A stretch of DNA of 64,000 nt from Veillonella_A intestinalis. GTDB taxonomy: Bacteria; Bacillota; Negativicutes; Veillonellales; Veillonellaceae. The stretch is from positions 111,782 through 175,781 of the forward strand of contig NZ_CALPCB010000007.1 of NCBI RefSeq assembly GCF_943192895.1, in the 5' to 3' direction. The notes under the pieces are model-generated. The model made no database searches. It was not told the DNA's origin and saw only the letters and a program-made list of their open reading frames with translations. The position numbers and the translations under genes were made by a program. Below are positions 15,141 to 25,700 of the stretch, piece by piece; position 1 is the first letter of the stretch, and each line of letters starts with the position of its first letter.

Positions 15141-17046
15141 ATTTCGTCTCCTCTTCCACAGCAAGCCACGCATCCTGTTGTTGCGCCAATTGCTGTGCTT
15201 TTTTTATAACTTTTACAAAGGCTGGCGGAATATCTTCCCGTTCCTTTATATTATACGCAATACATTTACCTATAGTAATACCTTTTTGAAAAAAAAGCCA
15301 GCTAAAATAATAAATTTCTAATAAATGAAGCTCTCGATTAGGAATAGAACTCAATTTTCGTTCCTGAAACGACCGATTCACTAGCCCTTGAAGAGATTCA
15401 TTTTGAGATTTTGCATATTTTACTAGCTTATCTACTCCTTGTGTAATGGCCTTCTTACTGACTAACGAAGAACCACCTTCAAGATTGATGACCATGCGCA
15501 CAATATCATCTAAAATAACACGGCGATTACGCCTAATCAAATGATTAACTAAATCAAACTCAAAACAAATCGTATCCGTAAAATACACTTGCTTTTTTGC
15601 TGCTTTTGCTTCGGTACGCACATCTCGATCATAAAGGGCAATGACAGGAATATCAAAGCGATTGAAAAGTTCAACCAAACGACTAATCGAGCCTTGACCA
15701 CGTGCATTAATAAGGCCAATGCCATAGAAGTCAAAAGGAATGCCTAAAGTTTTAGCAAATTGTCTAAAACTACTGTACTCCGTCTCCCCTTCTACAATCA
15801 TTACGCAACGTGTATACAGAGCTTCTTTCACTGCTGAAAAATAAGCAATTAAATGCTCCTCCGCCTCTGAGGAAACCTCAAAAGTAACACCACAAGCAAT
15901 TTTAACCGAACCAGACGGTTGGCGGTAAAAACGAATAATTTGCCGATAATCATCGGCGAGAACTTCTGCGGAATGGGTGACAATAAAAAGCTGTCCTAAT
16001 AGACCATCCACACCAAACACATCTTTTAAAATTCGCAAAAAGCCAATATTTTCATTAGCTAAAATCTCTTTGAAATAATCTACCATGGCCCGCTGCATCA
16101 AGGGATTTAAATGAGCCTCCACTTCATCAAGACTCACTATCAGCGGCAAATAACGCTTTCCTTTTTTCATAATCACGTGGGATTCAAACTTACCCCCTTC
16201 TACTAGGGCAAAGATTTGCTTCACAACGCGAAGCACTACCATCGTAATTAAACGCAACGCATCAGGCGTATAAAATCCTGCATATACACCTGAAGTAATG
16301 CCTGCCTTCAACGCCTTTTTATCCGTCATAGAGCCCCTGGCAAGTAATGGCCATTGTGTCAGCTGTGCTAACACAATAATCATATAATTCGGCAAATGAG
16401 GCATAACCATCTGAAATTGGCGAATACGCAACGCTATACGAGACATGGATTTAGGCGTACTACCATTTTCCTTAATCAATACAGTCTCTAATGCATGGCC
16501 TAAACGGTCACGAAGGGCTTCATAGGACTCAGCAACTACAGTAGAGACCTTCGTATTCGTCTGCTTAAAAGCGTCTACCCCTTTTGCATCCTTATCGGCC
16601 TCGCCAGACGTCAACTCAGTGAATGTATCAAATTTATATAAGCCAATGTCACGAAGCGCTAAATACGGAATATACCGAAGCACTCGCAACGGTACTTGGC
16701 GCCGTTTAGCTACCGCTAAGACCTCATATAACTGAGGTTTAGCCACAACAGATACTTGCTCCCACTCAAGCAAAATGCGCCCCTCATTGACAGCCCCTAC
16801 AAAACGCTTAGGTAGCGTTTCATGGGGATCGACCGTCAATGTTAGACGCACTTTCACTGGTTTAGTCACATCAAAGAAATCAGACGCAGCCAACGCTTGG
16901 CCTGACGTAATAAGCGTAATGAGGGCTAACAAATTAGACTTCCCGATAGCATTTTCACCAATCAAATAATTACATTGTTCATGAAAAACCAACTGCATAT
17001 GATTCAAATTGCGAAAATTTTCAATCTCTAAGGCGGCTAAATACAT
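15121..17046 (-). CDS. OLD-family ATP-dependent nuclease (AAA ATPase plus TOPRIM)
   Basis: The 641-residue protein begins MYLAALEIENFRNL. The Walker A loop GENAIGKS lies near residues 31-38, the ABC-type Walker B region is LIVSLDEVEAHLNP, and a TOPRIM domain follows with VEGETEYSSF and YDRDV. OLD proteins are nucleases tied to phage defence. It lacks a neighbouring UvrD-type helicase, so it is not a Gabija pair; it resembles the stand-alone class. It overlaps gnd, an unexpected housekeeping partner. The ATG at 17046 has AGTAGGTG upstream. Activity is inferred from family. Confidence 0.82.
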   Translation of the reverse strand: MYLAALEIENFRNLNHMQLVFHEQCNYLIGENAIGKSNLLALITLITSGQALAASDFFDVTKPVKVRLTLTVDPHETLPKRFVGAVNEGRILLEWEQVSVVAKPQLYEVLAVAKRRQVPLRVLRYIPYLALRDIGLYKFDTFTELTSGEADKDAKGVDAFKQTNTKVSTVVAESYEALRDRLGHALETVLIKENGSTPKSMSRIALRIRQFQMVMPHLPNYMIIVLAQLTQWPLLARGSMTDKKALKAGITSGVYAGFYTPDALRLITMVVLRVVKQIFALVEGGKFESHVIMKKGKRYLPLIVSLDEVEAHLNPLMQRAMVDYFKEILANENIGFLRILKDVFGVDGLLGQLFIVTHSAEVLADDYRQIIRFYRQPSGSVKIACGVTFEVSSEAEEHLIAYFSAVKEALYTRCVMIVEGETEYSSFRQFAKTLGIPFDFYGIGLINARGQGSISRLVELFNRFDIPVIALYDRDVRTEAKAAKKQVYFTDTICFEFDLVNHLIRRNRRVILDDIVRMVINLEGGSSLVSKKAITQGVDKLVKYAKSQNESLQGLVNRSFQERKLSSIPNRELHLLEIYYFSWLFFQKGITIGKCIAYNIKEREDIPPAFVKVIKKAQQLAQQQDAWLAVEEETKYGKQNI

Positions 17047-17098
17047 GCTAGCACCTACTTTCAAATAAATGAATACGTTATATCCCTACTGCATTAAC

Positions 17099-17956
17099 TC
17101 AACGCTGCGCACTGTGCTGTTCTTTTAAACGAGCAATCATAACAGACGCTACAAACATGAGTAAACCGGCGCAAACCGTAAGCCATGACAAGGTTTCACC
17201 AAAGATAAGAAAGCCCCACATAGCATTAAAGAATACGCCAATATATTGTAAAAACTGGGCTACCACAGCATTGGTCGCTACAAAGGCTCCCGTTAAGAAA
17301 AACTGGGCAAAGACAGAAATACCGCCAATAATAGCAATAATCCCCCATTGACGTGCATCAGGCCATACAAAGTTTGGCCACATCAAAGCGCCCCCTACAA
17401 TCATTGTGGTCACCAAGAAATAAAACATAATCTCATAATTACTATGATGCCCAACCTGGCTAATTTTACGAATTGTCGTATATGCTGCTGCGGCAAAGGC
17501 TGCCCCGCCTATAGCATATAAAGAATACCAATGAAACTCACTAAAGGACCAAGGCTTAATCATAATCATAACAGCCACAAAAATCAAAATTAGCCATTTG
17601 CCCGCCCCTTGTGGAATGGATTCGCGCAATACAAAGGTACTAAAAATAAACACAAAAATACCAGATAATTGGAATAAAATGGACGCATCCGCTAAATTCA
17701 TATAGGCTAAGGCGATAAAATTCATCAACGTACCAACGCCACCAAAAATACCACGAATGGTCAACATACCTCTATTTTCGGTGGAAAAGGCAATGCCCTT
17801 AGCCCACATATATCCTAATACAGCCACAGTGCCAATGAGTCCACGGAAAAACGTAATTTCCGCAGCCGGCATGGCTTGACCTAACATTTTAACAAATAAA
17901 TTCATTACACTAAATGCTAACGCCGATGCGATAGCATAGAAAAAGGCTTTTCTCAC
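17099..17956 (-). CDS. DMT superfamily (EamA) transporter
   Basis: The 285 residues form about ten hydrophobic helices in two EamA repeats, starting MRKAFFYAIASALAFSVMNL. FFRGLIGT and the second-repeat GETLSW motif are typical. Such proteins export or import small metabolites across the inner membrane; the substrate is unknown. It lies 31 bp after thrC in the same direction, which would suit an amino-acid exporter, but that is inference. Confidence 0.85.
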   Translation of the reverse strand: MRKAFFYAIASALAFSVMNLFVKMLGQAMPAAEITFFRGLIGTVAVLGYMWAKGIAFSTENRGMLTIRGIFGGVGTLMNFIALAYMNLADASILFQLSGIFVFIFSTFVLRESIPQGAGKWLILIFVAVMIMIKPWSFSEFHWYSLYAIGGAAFAAAAYTTIRKISQVGHHSNYEIMFYFLVTTMIVGGALMWPNFVWPDARQWGIIAIIGGISVFAQFFLTGAFVATNAVVAQFLQYIGVFFNAMWGFLIFGETLSWLTVCAGLLMFVASVMIARLKEQHSAQR

Positions 17957-17987
17957 GCAGTCACTTCTTTCTAAATCATGTCCCTAC

Positions 17988-19487
17988 TTATTTACCAAAG
18001 GTATCTACAAAACTTAAAATTTCCTTGCCCATCAACTCTTTGTCGATAACCTGAGTAAAACGAAGCTCTTTATGCTGTAATTCCGCTAATTCCTTAGGAA
18101 ATGCTACACCCGTAACTGCACTAATATGCTCTAAACTTTCATATGGTGTACCACCTGGTTGAATTTCCAAAGCTTCACAAATTGGCGTTGGGAATTTAAA
18201 CGGATGGGCGGTGGCTGCAATAACAGTATGACGGCTACCATCTTCCGGATGGGCCTGCAATTCCTTCATATATGCACCCATAGCTACTGCCGTATGAGGA
18301 TCTAATACATATCCATACGAATTATATACCTGCGCAATAACAGCCTTTGTTTCTTCATCAGATACAAACTGACCACTGAAATCACGCTGTACACGACTTA
18401 ACTCTTCCTCACTAACAGATAACTTTCCAGTCGCTTTCAAATCTTTCATGCGTGTATTAGTAAGTTCATAATCCTCACCACTTACATAATAAATAAAACG
18501 TTCAAAATTAGAGCTTTCTAAAATATCCATAGAAGGAGAAATCGTCGTATAGAAATCACGATTCATATCATATGTACCAGTTTTAAAGAAATCAGTAAGC
18601 ACATTATTGCGATTGGAGGCACAAATTAACTTGCCAATAGGTACACCCATTTTCTTCGCATAATAAGCTGCTAAAATATTACCAAAGTTGCCGGTTGGCA
18701 CTACCACATTAAATGCTTCATCACGATGAATGGCCCCTTGGTTTACAAGCTCAGCATAGGCTGCCACATAATATACTACCTGTGGTGCTAACCGACCAAT
18801 GTTTATGGAGTTAGCACTTGAAAAGCGTACCCCTTTTGCAGCTACCTTATCCGCCATCTCTTTATCTACAAATAAACGTTTTAAAAACTGTTGTGCATCG
18901 TCAAAATTACCACGAATAGCGGTTACATTCACATTGTCGCCCGCTTGCTTTTGCATCTGCTCCTGTTGCATAGGACTAACGCCATCAGTAGGGTAAAAAA
19001 TCTGAATATGTGTGCCCGCTACATCTTTAAAACCTTCCAAAGCGGCTTTGCCCGTATCACCAGACGTAGCTGTTAAAATAAGCACTTCATCTGTTTCCCC
19101 TTCAGCCTCTTTGGCCGCAACCAACAAATAAGGAAATAAAGATAATGCCATATCTTTAAAGGCTTGCGTCCGCCCATGAAATAATTCGAGTACAGATAAC
19201 CGCTCTAACACGGAATGAAGCGGTGCAATATCAGCAGTGCTAAAATTAGCCTTACTGTAGGCCGCATTAATCATTTCCTTTAACGCAGCCTCACTAAATG
19301 TAGGGAAAAAGTGGGCTAATACAATATAAGCAATATCCTGATACGATTTGTCTGCTAGCATATCATAGGTAATCGTTCGTTCTGGAAATTTGGCTGGCAC
19401 ATAGAGGCCCCCATCACTGGCCAAGCCATGTAATAATGCATACATCTCATTTACTGTTTCTTCACTTCTCGTACTTCTGTATTTCAT
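17988..19487 (-). CDS. thrC: Threonine synthase
   Basis: The 499-residue protein has the fold-type II PLP motif HGRTQAFKDMAL with Lys111 as the Schiff-base lysine, TATSGDTGKAAL for phosphate binding, and VPTGNFGNILAAYYAKK. It begins MKYRSTRSEETVNEM, as in the long bacterial form. It converts O-phosphohomoserine to threonine. The EamA transporter follows. A TATAAT box on the minus strand at 19606-19601 may belong to its promoter, although the -35 is weak. Confidence 0.95.
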   Translation of the reverse strand: MKYRSTRSEETVNEMYALLHGLASDGGLYVPAKFPERTITYDMLADKSYQDIAYIVLAHFFPTFSEAALKEMINAAYSKANFSTADIAPLHSVLERLSVLELFHGRTQAFKDMALSLFPYLLVAAKEAEGETDEVLILTATSGDTGKAALEGFKDVAGTHIQIFYPTDGVSPMQQEQMQKQAGDNVNVTAIRGNFDDAQQFLKRLFVDKEMADKVAAKGVRFSSANSINIGRLAPQVVYYVAAYAELVNQGAIHRDEAFNVVVPTGNFGNILAAYYAKKMGVPIGKLICASNRNNVLTDFFKTGTYDMNRDFYTTISPSMDILESSNFERFIYYVSGEDYELTNTRMKDLKATGKLSVSEEELSRVQRDFSGQFVSDEETKAVIAQVYNSYGYVLDPHTAVAMGAYMKELQAHPEDGSRHTVIAATAHPFKFPTPICEALEIQPGGTPYESLEHISAVTGVAFPKELAELQHKELRFTQVIDKELMGKEILSFVDTFGK

Positions 19488-19645
19488 CTCTCTACCCTCA
19501 TACTTCTGTTAATTTTTACATTTTTTATCTGAAACGAACTTGCATTCTCTAACTTTGATTGATTCGTCTCATTTAATAAACTATTACTGTATTTCAATTA
19601 ATTATACCGAAAATACGTGATTTTTGCTACCCGTGAAACAGCAAA

Positions 19646-19684
19646 AGACTGAGGCCGTCTCATTTCTGAAACGGCCCCAGCCTT
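19646..19684 (-). terminator. Terminator of the first adhesin gene
   Basis: GGCCGT (19653-19658) pairs with ACGGCC (19671-19676), extended by outer pairs, and the minus strand ends in TTTT. It lies about 100 bp after the adhesin stop. Confidence 0.7.
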
Positions 19685-19786
19685 GGTTAGGAAGGTGTGT
19701 CACAAACAAACCGAAATATGCAATTATGTTGCTTAATTAGCTCATACAAAGTCATTCGCCCTTTGTACACCTTACATTTACACTTA

Positions 19787-22700
19787 TTAAGCCTGTTGTG
19801 CTGTTTCAGTTTCAGCATCAGCTTGTGCCTGTGGCGCACTTACGATTGGCTGAATCTGTTGATTAGCACCAACTAAAGTATTAACCAATTGAGTTAATTG
19901 CTCAATCTTTTCGTTTTGTGTATTCACAACGTATTGTAAATCTTTAATCTGTTGTGCCATTACCTTACGAGCTGGATAATTTTCAGTTTCGCCATCACCA
20001 ACACGTAATGTTACACCAGCGTTAACCATGTTTTCACCGCCACCTAAGGAGGTACCAATGCTAAACATAGTGTCACCATTTGGACGATAGAATGCACCAA
20101 GTGCTAAGGCATTTGCGCCTTTGTAGTTACCTACACCAGCAGACACTTCCCACTTAGCTTCTGGGCTGAATTCTAATGGATGTAAAGCAGCAAGAGCCGC
20201 AGCACCAGCACCAACACGGTCTACCCGACGATCCAATTTGCTAATGCGGTTAGACATATGATTCATGCCATTACCAATATCGTTAATTGTTTTATCAAAT
20301 TGGCCTTTGTTGATAGCATCGCCAGGATTTACAGCTTCACCAACATTAGTTATTGGCTTGCCACCCATATCAATGCCTTCGCCAGAGATGTTAACGCCGT
20401 CTTTTCCATCTTTGCCTGGAATACTAATACCTTCACCATTAATGATAGTTTGGCTATCACCTTTGCCTACTGTAATAGTATCGCCTTCAATGGTCACATC
20501 ACCAATATTAGCTTTTTCAGTAACAGTTAATTCTTTAGTCGTTACAGAGTTTAAGCCTTTAAGGTCTTTAGATAATTTAATATCTAAGCCATTAGTAGGA
20601 TTACCCTTGTCATCTTTTTGTGTCACTACACCAATATTGCCATCTGATAAATTATCAACAGCAGCTCCACCATTGAGATGTAAAGTTTCACCACTCTTAA
20701 CAGTTACTTTTTTACCTTCGCCTTCGTCGCCAGCAAATACACGGCTAGACTCTTTTACTGATGTATCAATATTATTGATCTTATCAGCAATATCTTTTAA
20801 TTGACCTTCAGTAGCAGCACGGTCAGGAACATAGCCTTTAGTTTCAGGTTCCCAAGTTGTATTATCAAGACCTGTAATGAATTGACCATTTTCTTTTGTA
20901 CCTAATTGATCACCGTTTGGTTTAATAGGGCTTACTTCTTGGTTGCCCATGATAATTTGGTCGCCAGCTTGACCAATCGTTACTTGGCCATTCGCACCAT
21001 CAAGAGCGACTTGATTTTCACCCGCGCCAGCTTTAACAGATGCATCTTTACCATCAATTGCAACTTGGTTAGCACCGGAGCCAGCAGTAATCGTACCATC
21101 GGAACCTTTAATTTCTACTTGTTTAGTCTCATCTTTACCAAGCGTAATATCTTCTTTAAGAGATACTTTATTATTTTCTACAGAAATATTATCACCAGCA
21201 GTTACCTTTGCTGCTTCAACTTCTTTACCTACAAGTTGAAGGACATCATTAATATTGGCTACATTCGTGTTATTCTTATTATCTCCTTCAACAATACCAG
21301 ATCCTACGTTGGTAATTTTCTTACCACCCATGTTGATACCACCATTATTGATTGTGATGCCACCAGTATAATTTCCGTCAGCCCCTTTTATACCACCTAC
21401 ATTGATGCTAGTAAGGCCAGTTAAATCTTTAGCTAATTTAACACTTAAATATGTTTTTCCATCTTTAGTTTCGCTAACAACACCAATATTATTATCACTT
21501 AATTTCTCAGTGTCAGCTCCACCTTTAATATCTAACTGTTCATTAAGCTTTTTAGGAATAGGTTTAGCATCATCACCAGCAAAGTTTAGACCATCATCCA
21601 TAGTCGCTACTTGATGTGGTGTCTTATTTTCATCAGTGTAAACAATACGAGTTACGCCATCTTTACCATCAAGACCTTTGGCACCATCTTTTACAGAAAT
21701 GTTAGCACTTGTATTGTTGCCTTCTGGAAGTTCATTGCCTTGAGCATCTTTACCATTTTCACCAATAATAGTGATACTACCTGGTTTACCAGCTTTACCT
21801 GGAGTTCCTGGTTGACCATCTTCACCATCTTTGCCTGGTTCACCCTTAGTACCAAGAACTAAATCTTTACTCATCTTAATGTCATAGGTAGTCTTACCGT
21901 TTACAATTTTAGCAGCAAGTTCCAAGTTATTATCTTGTACTGGAGCACCTAACTTATCGGTACCTGGTGTTACTTCTTTACCATTTAAAGTAATTGCTGT
22001 GTGAGCATCACCAACTTTATCGCCAAGATCTTCAATCGCCTTATCTAACTGACCTTTGTTAACAGCATCTGTCTTATCTGTGCCCTCACCAACATTAGTA
22101 ATTTTATTACCACCGTTATCTAAGCCGTTTTCAGATAATTCAACAGAACCTTTTGTACTAGGTGTAACTGGTTGTAATGTATTACCATCCTTAGTATATG
22201 TATTAGTGTCTTTATCATATACAGCTCCAGTTAAATCGATGTACCATTTGCCATCTTCACCTTTAACTAAGGAATTGCCGTCAGCGTCTTTTACAGTTTC
22301 ATTAAATTTGATACTACCATCAGCTAAATTAATATTCTTAGCCAATTTCACATGTAAACCAGTGGCATTACCTTGCGCATCAACATCAGCTACAACAGCA
22401 ATATTATTTTCAGTGAAATCAGTTGCCCCACCCTTAATATCTAACTGTTCATTAAGCTTTTTAGATACAACCTTGGTAGTACCATCGTCACCGGCGAACT
22501 TGAGACCATCATCCATAGTTGCTACTTCATGTGGTGTCTTATTTTCATCAGTGTAAACAATACGAGTTACGCCATCTTTACCATCAAGACCTTTTGCTCC
22601 ATCTTTTACGGAAATATTAGCACTTGTATTGTTGCCTTCTGGAAGCTCTTTACCTTCAGCATCTTTACCATTTTCACCAATAATAGTAATACTACCTACT

Positions 22701-25700
22701 TCACCCTTAGTGCCTGGCTGTCCATCTTTACCTGGTTCACCTTTAGTACCAATGGTAAGATTATCTTTTAACTTAATATCGTATGTGTTTTGCCCATCTT
22801 TATTTGTAACGTTAATCTGTAAATTGCCCTCTCCAACATACGTTGTATTTGTAGCTTTCTCGCCACCGTTAACACTTACCACTGTATGTTTACCAGCTGC
22901 TGTAGTAGCATTTTCTGCAATTTCCGCTACTGCCTGCAATTGTGCAACGTTAACTGCATCAGTAGCAGCTGTACCAGCAGCTACGCCTGTGATTTGACGA
23001 GTTTTACCAGTAGCCACATCACCAACAGATACAGCAGCTAATTTAGAAGTCCAAGTCGCAGTAGCCTTATCTGCATCTGTCAAATCTTTTCCTGCAGGAA
23101 TGTAACCTAATTTACCAGCAGCAGTATTAGCAATAGAGCCAGAGCCAAGAGCTACGCCATCTTTTACTGTTACATTGGCATTATAACCAATTACAGTTGC
23201 ATCAGTAACGTTTAATACAGTTTCTTTAGATGCTGCGCCCATTACAACACTATTATTAGCACCTGTTAACGTACGGTTATCACCAAATAGAATTGTGTTA
23301 TCAGTGTCTGTAATTTTATTATTACTACCTGTAGCGGTTACATGGCTTACATTAGTCGCTGTATTTTCAAAGCCAGTAATAGCATTGAATTCACTGATAT
23401 ATTCTTTAGCACCAGATTTAGGATCCGCAGCTGTGCCAATTAGTGTATTATTAACACCAATGATAGCAGATTTTCGAGTATAATCTGCTACGTTGCCACC
23501 ACCAAAAGCCATAGTAGCTCCACCGCTCTTACTATTTCTAATAGCAGTTTGTAAGCTGTCAACCATAGCGTCTACAGAAGCAGCACCAGTAGTTGGTGGA
23601 TTAATTGATGTAATGGAGTTACTAATCTTATTACCAGCACCATAAATAAGAGATCCATTAGTATTTTCTGTAATATTAGCTACACCTGTAATAGTATTAG
23701 CAACCCCTTGAGAAGAAACCCCTACCGGAGTTTCTTTTCCGAAGAGTTCAATAAATTGAATCTCCTCATTTGAACGAATACTATTTAAAGAACCTACTAC
23801 AGTGGCGCCAAAATTTTGACCGCCATAGGCCATGGTGTTTCCTCCACCAGAACCATCAGAGCCGCCTGTTGCAATGGAGTAAGAACCAAGCATCGTGGAG
23901 AACAAGCCTTTAGCATAGGTATTGGTGCCTAAGGCTGTTTGATTTACATGGAAACCAATAGCATCATTACCAGATACTTGTTTACCACCCATGAGACCAT
24001 TGTAGGTACGCCCACCAATGTCGATGGAACCTGTACGAGCGTTTGAATTAACGCCCATAGCAATCCCCGTTGCTACACGGCTGAGGTCAGTTGGCTTATC
24101 ATAACCGCCAACACCGCCCTTAGGCCAGATAGTTGGATCAAAACCAAGTTTTGCTTCCTGTTCACCACCACCAGCAAATACACGAGCATTCTTACCAATT
24201 GCAATATGACCATCTAATGTAATATTAGCAGTTACATGAGCACCATCACCAATGACAACTGTCCCAGCACCACTTGTTCTTACATTATTACCAATAGCTA
24301 CACTACCTTCACCATTAGCCGTTGCATTAGGACCAATAGCAACAGCATTAGTGCCTGTAGCGCCTTTATTATCTTTATTACCTGTTGCAGTGGAATTTAC
24401 GGAGAAATATTCAATCGGTTTTATTGCTGCTAAATCAGCTTTCGTTGCAATATTATTAACCGTTAAATCAGCACCAGCATTACGAGTTAAGGTTAAAGTA
24501 CCATCTTCAAGAGTCACACCCGTTACATATGTATCTTGTAAGCCTTCAATAGTAATAGGGTTAGTTGTATCGCCAGAAGAATCAGTTACTGTAATAGTAC
24601 CAGCACCGGTAGCTTGATTATATGTAGCTGTACCGCCTGTTACTTTTGTGTCTGTATCAGTATTAAGGCCACTAATTGTGTAAATTGTAGAGCCATCAGT
24701 GGCTGTACTTGAACTTACAGTTACAGAATTGGCATCACCTGTAGCTGCTTGCACTTTTACACGAGCCGCTTTTAACTGTGCCACGTTTACGGCATCAGTA
24801 GCATATGTACCAGCAGCTAAGTTTGTAATTTGGCGAGTTCCTGCTGGAATATTTCCATCCGCTGCATAACCTACTGCTACAGCACCCATTGTAGATTTCC
24901 AAGCAGGAATACTTTGACTACTTGTACTATTAGTACTAGGATCATATCCTGCATTACCAGCCGTTCTCGATGCTTTTGAATTAGAACCTAAGGCAACACC
25001 ATCATTTTTTGTTACTCTTGAATTACTACCTAAAGCAATGCCATTTTCTGCACTAGCCGATGCACTCTTACCTAAAGCGACACCTGCTTTTTCTGAACTA
25101 CTTGCTTGATGTCCCAACGCTAGGCCACTTTGTGCGAATACTTCAGCATTATAGCCAATAGCCGTACCATAACCAGATTTACCTGTTTTATAGTATTTTG
25201 GTCCCCCTTGGTCCATAGTCAATGGATCTAGTGCATAATTTGCTTTCACTTTTTCGTCGGTAATAGCATCATATTCCGCTTTAGTAAGAGCTACGCCTTT
25301 ATCAGCATAAACAACTGCCTGGCTACCAATAGCAATAGACTGCTCAGAATATGTTGTTGCTTTATAGCCACTAGCCAAAGATTGTTTTTCGTACGCGCGA
25401 GCATGGCTACCAAAAGCAGCTGAATCCCCATTATAAGATTCAGACCGATAACCAAGCGCAGTTCCGTTATCGTTAGATACCGTATTATACCCAATAGATA
25501 CACTGCCTTGTTTATTGGCCTTACTATATAAGCCCATAGCAACACTTGTAGAGGTATTACTATTTGCCTCACGCCCAATAGCAACACCATCCGTAGCATT
25601 TGCTTTATTGCCAATCGCTATACTATCATTATTCTTCGCTGTAGCCTCGCTACCAATAGCAATTTGATTGGAGCTATTAGAATCAATCTGGGCTTTATAA

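Noticed and set aside
15121..17046. Gabija defence system
   Set aside because: No UvrD/GajB-type helicase gene on either side; neighbours are gnd and a transporter.
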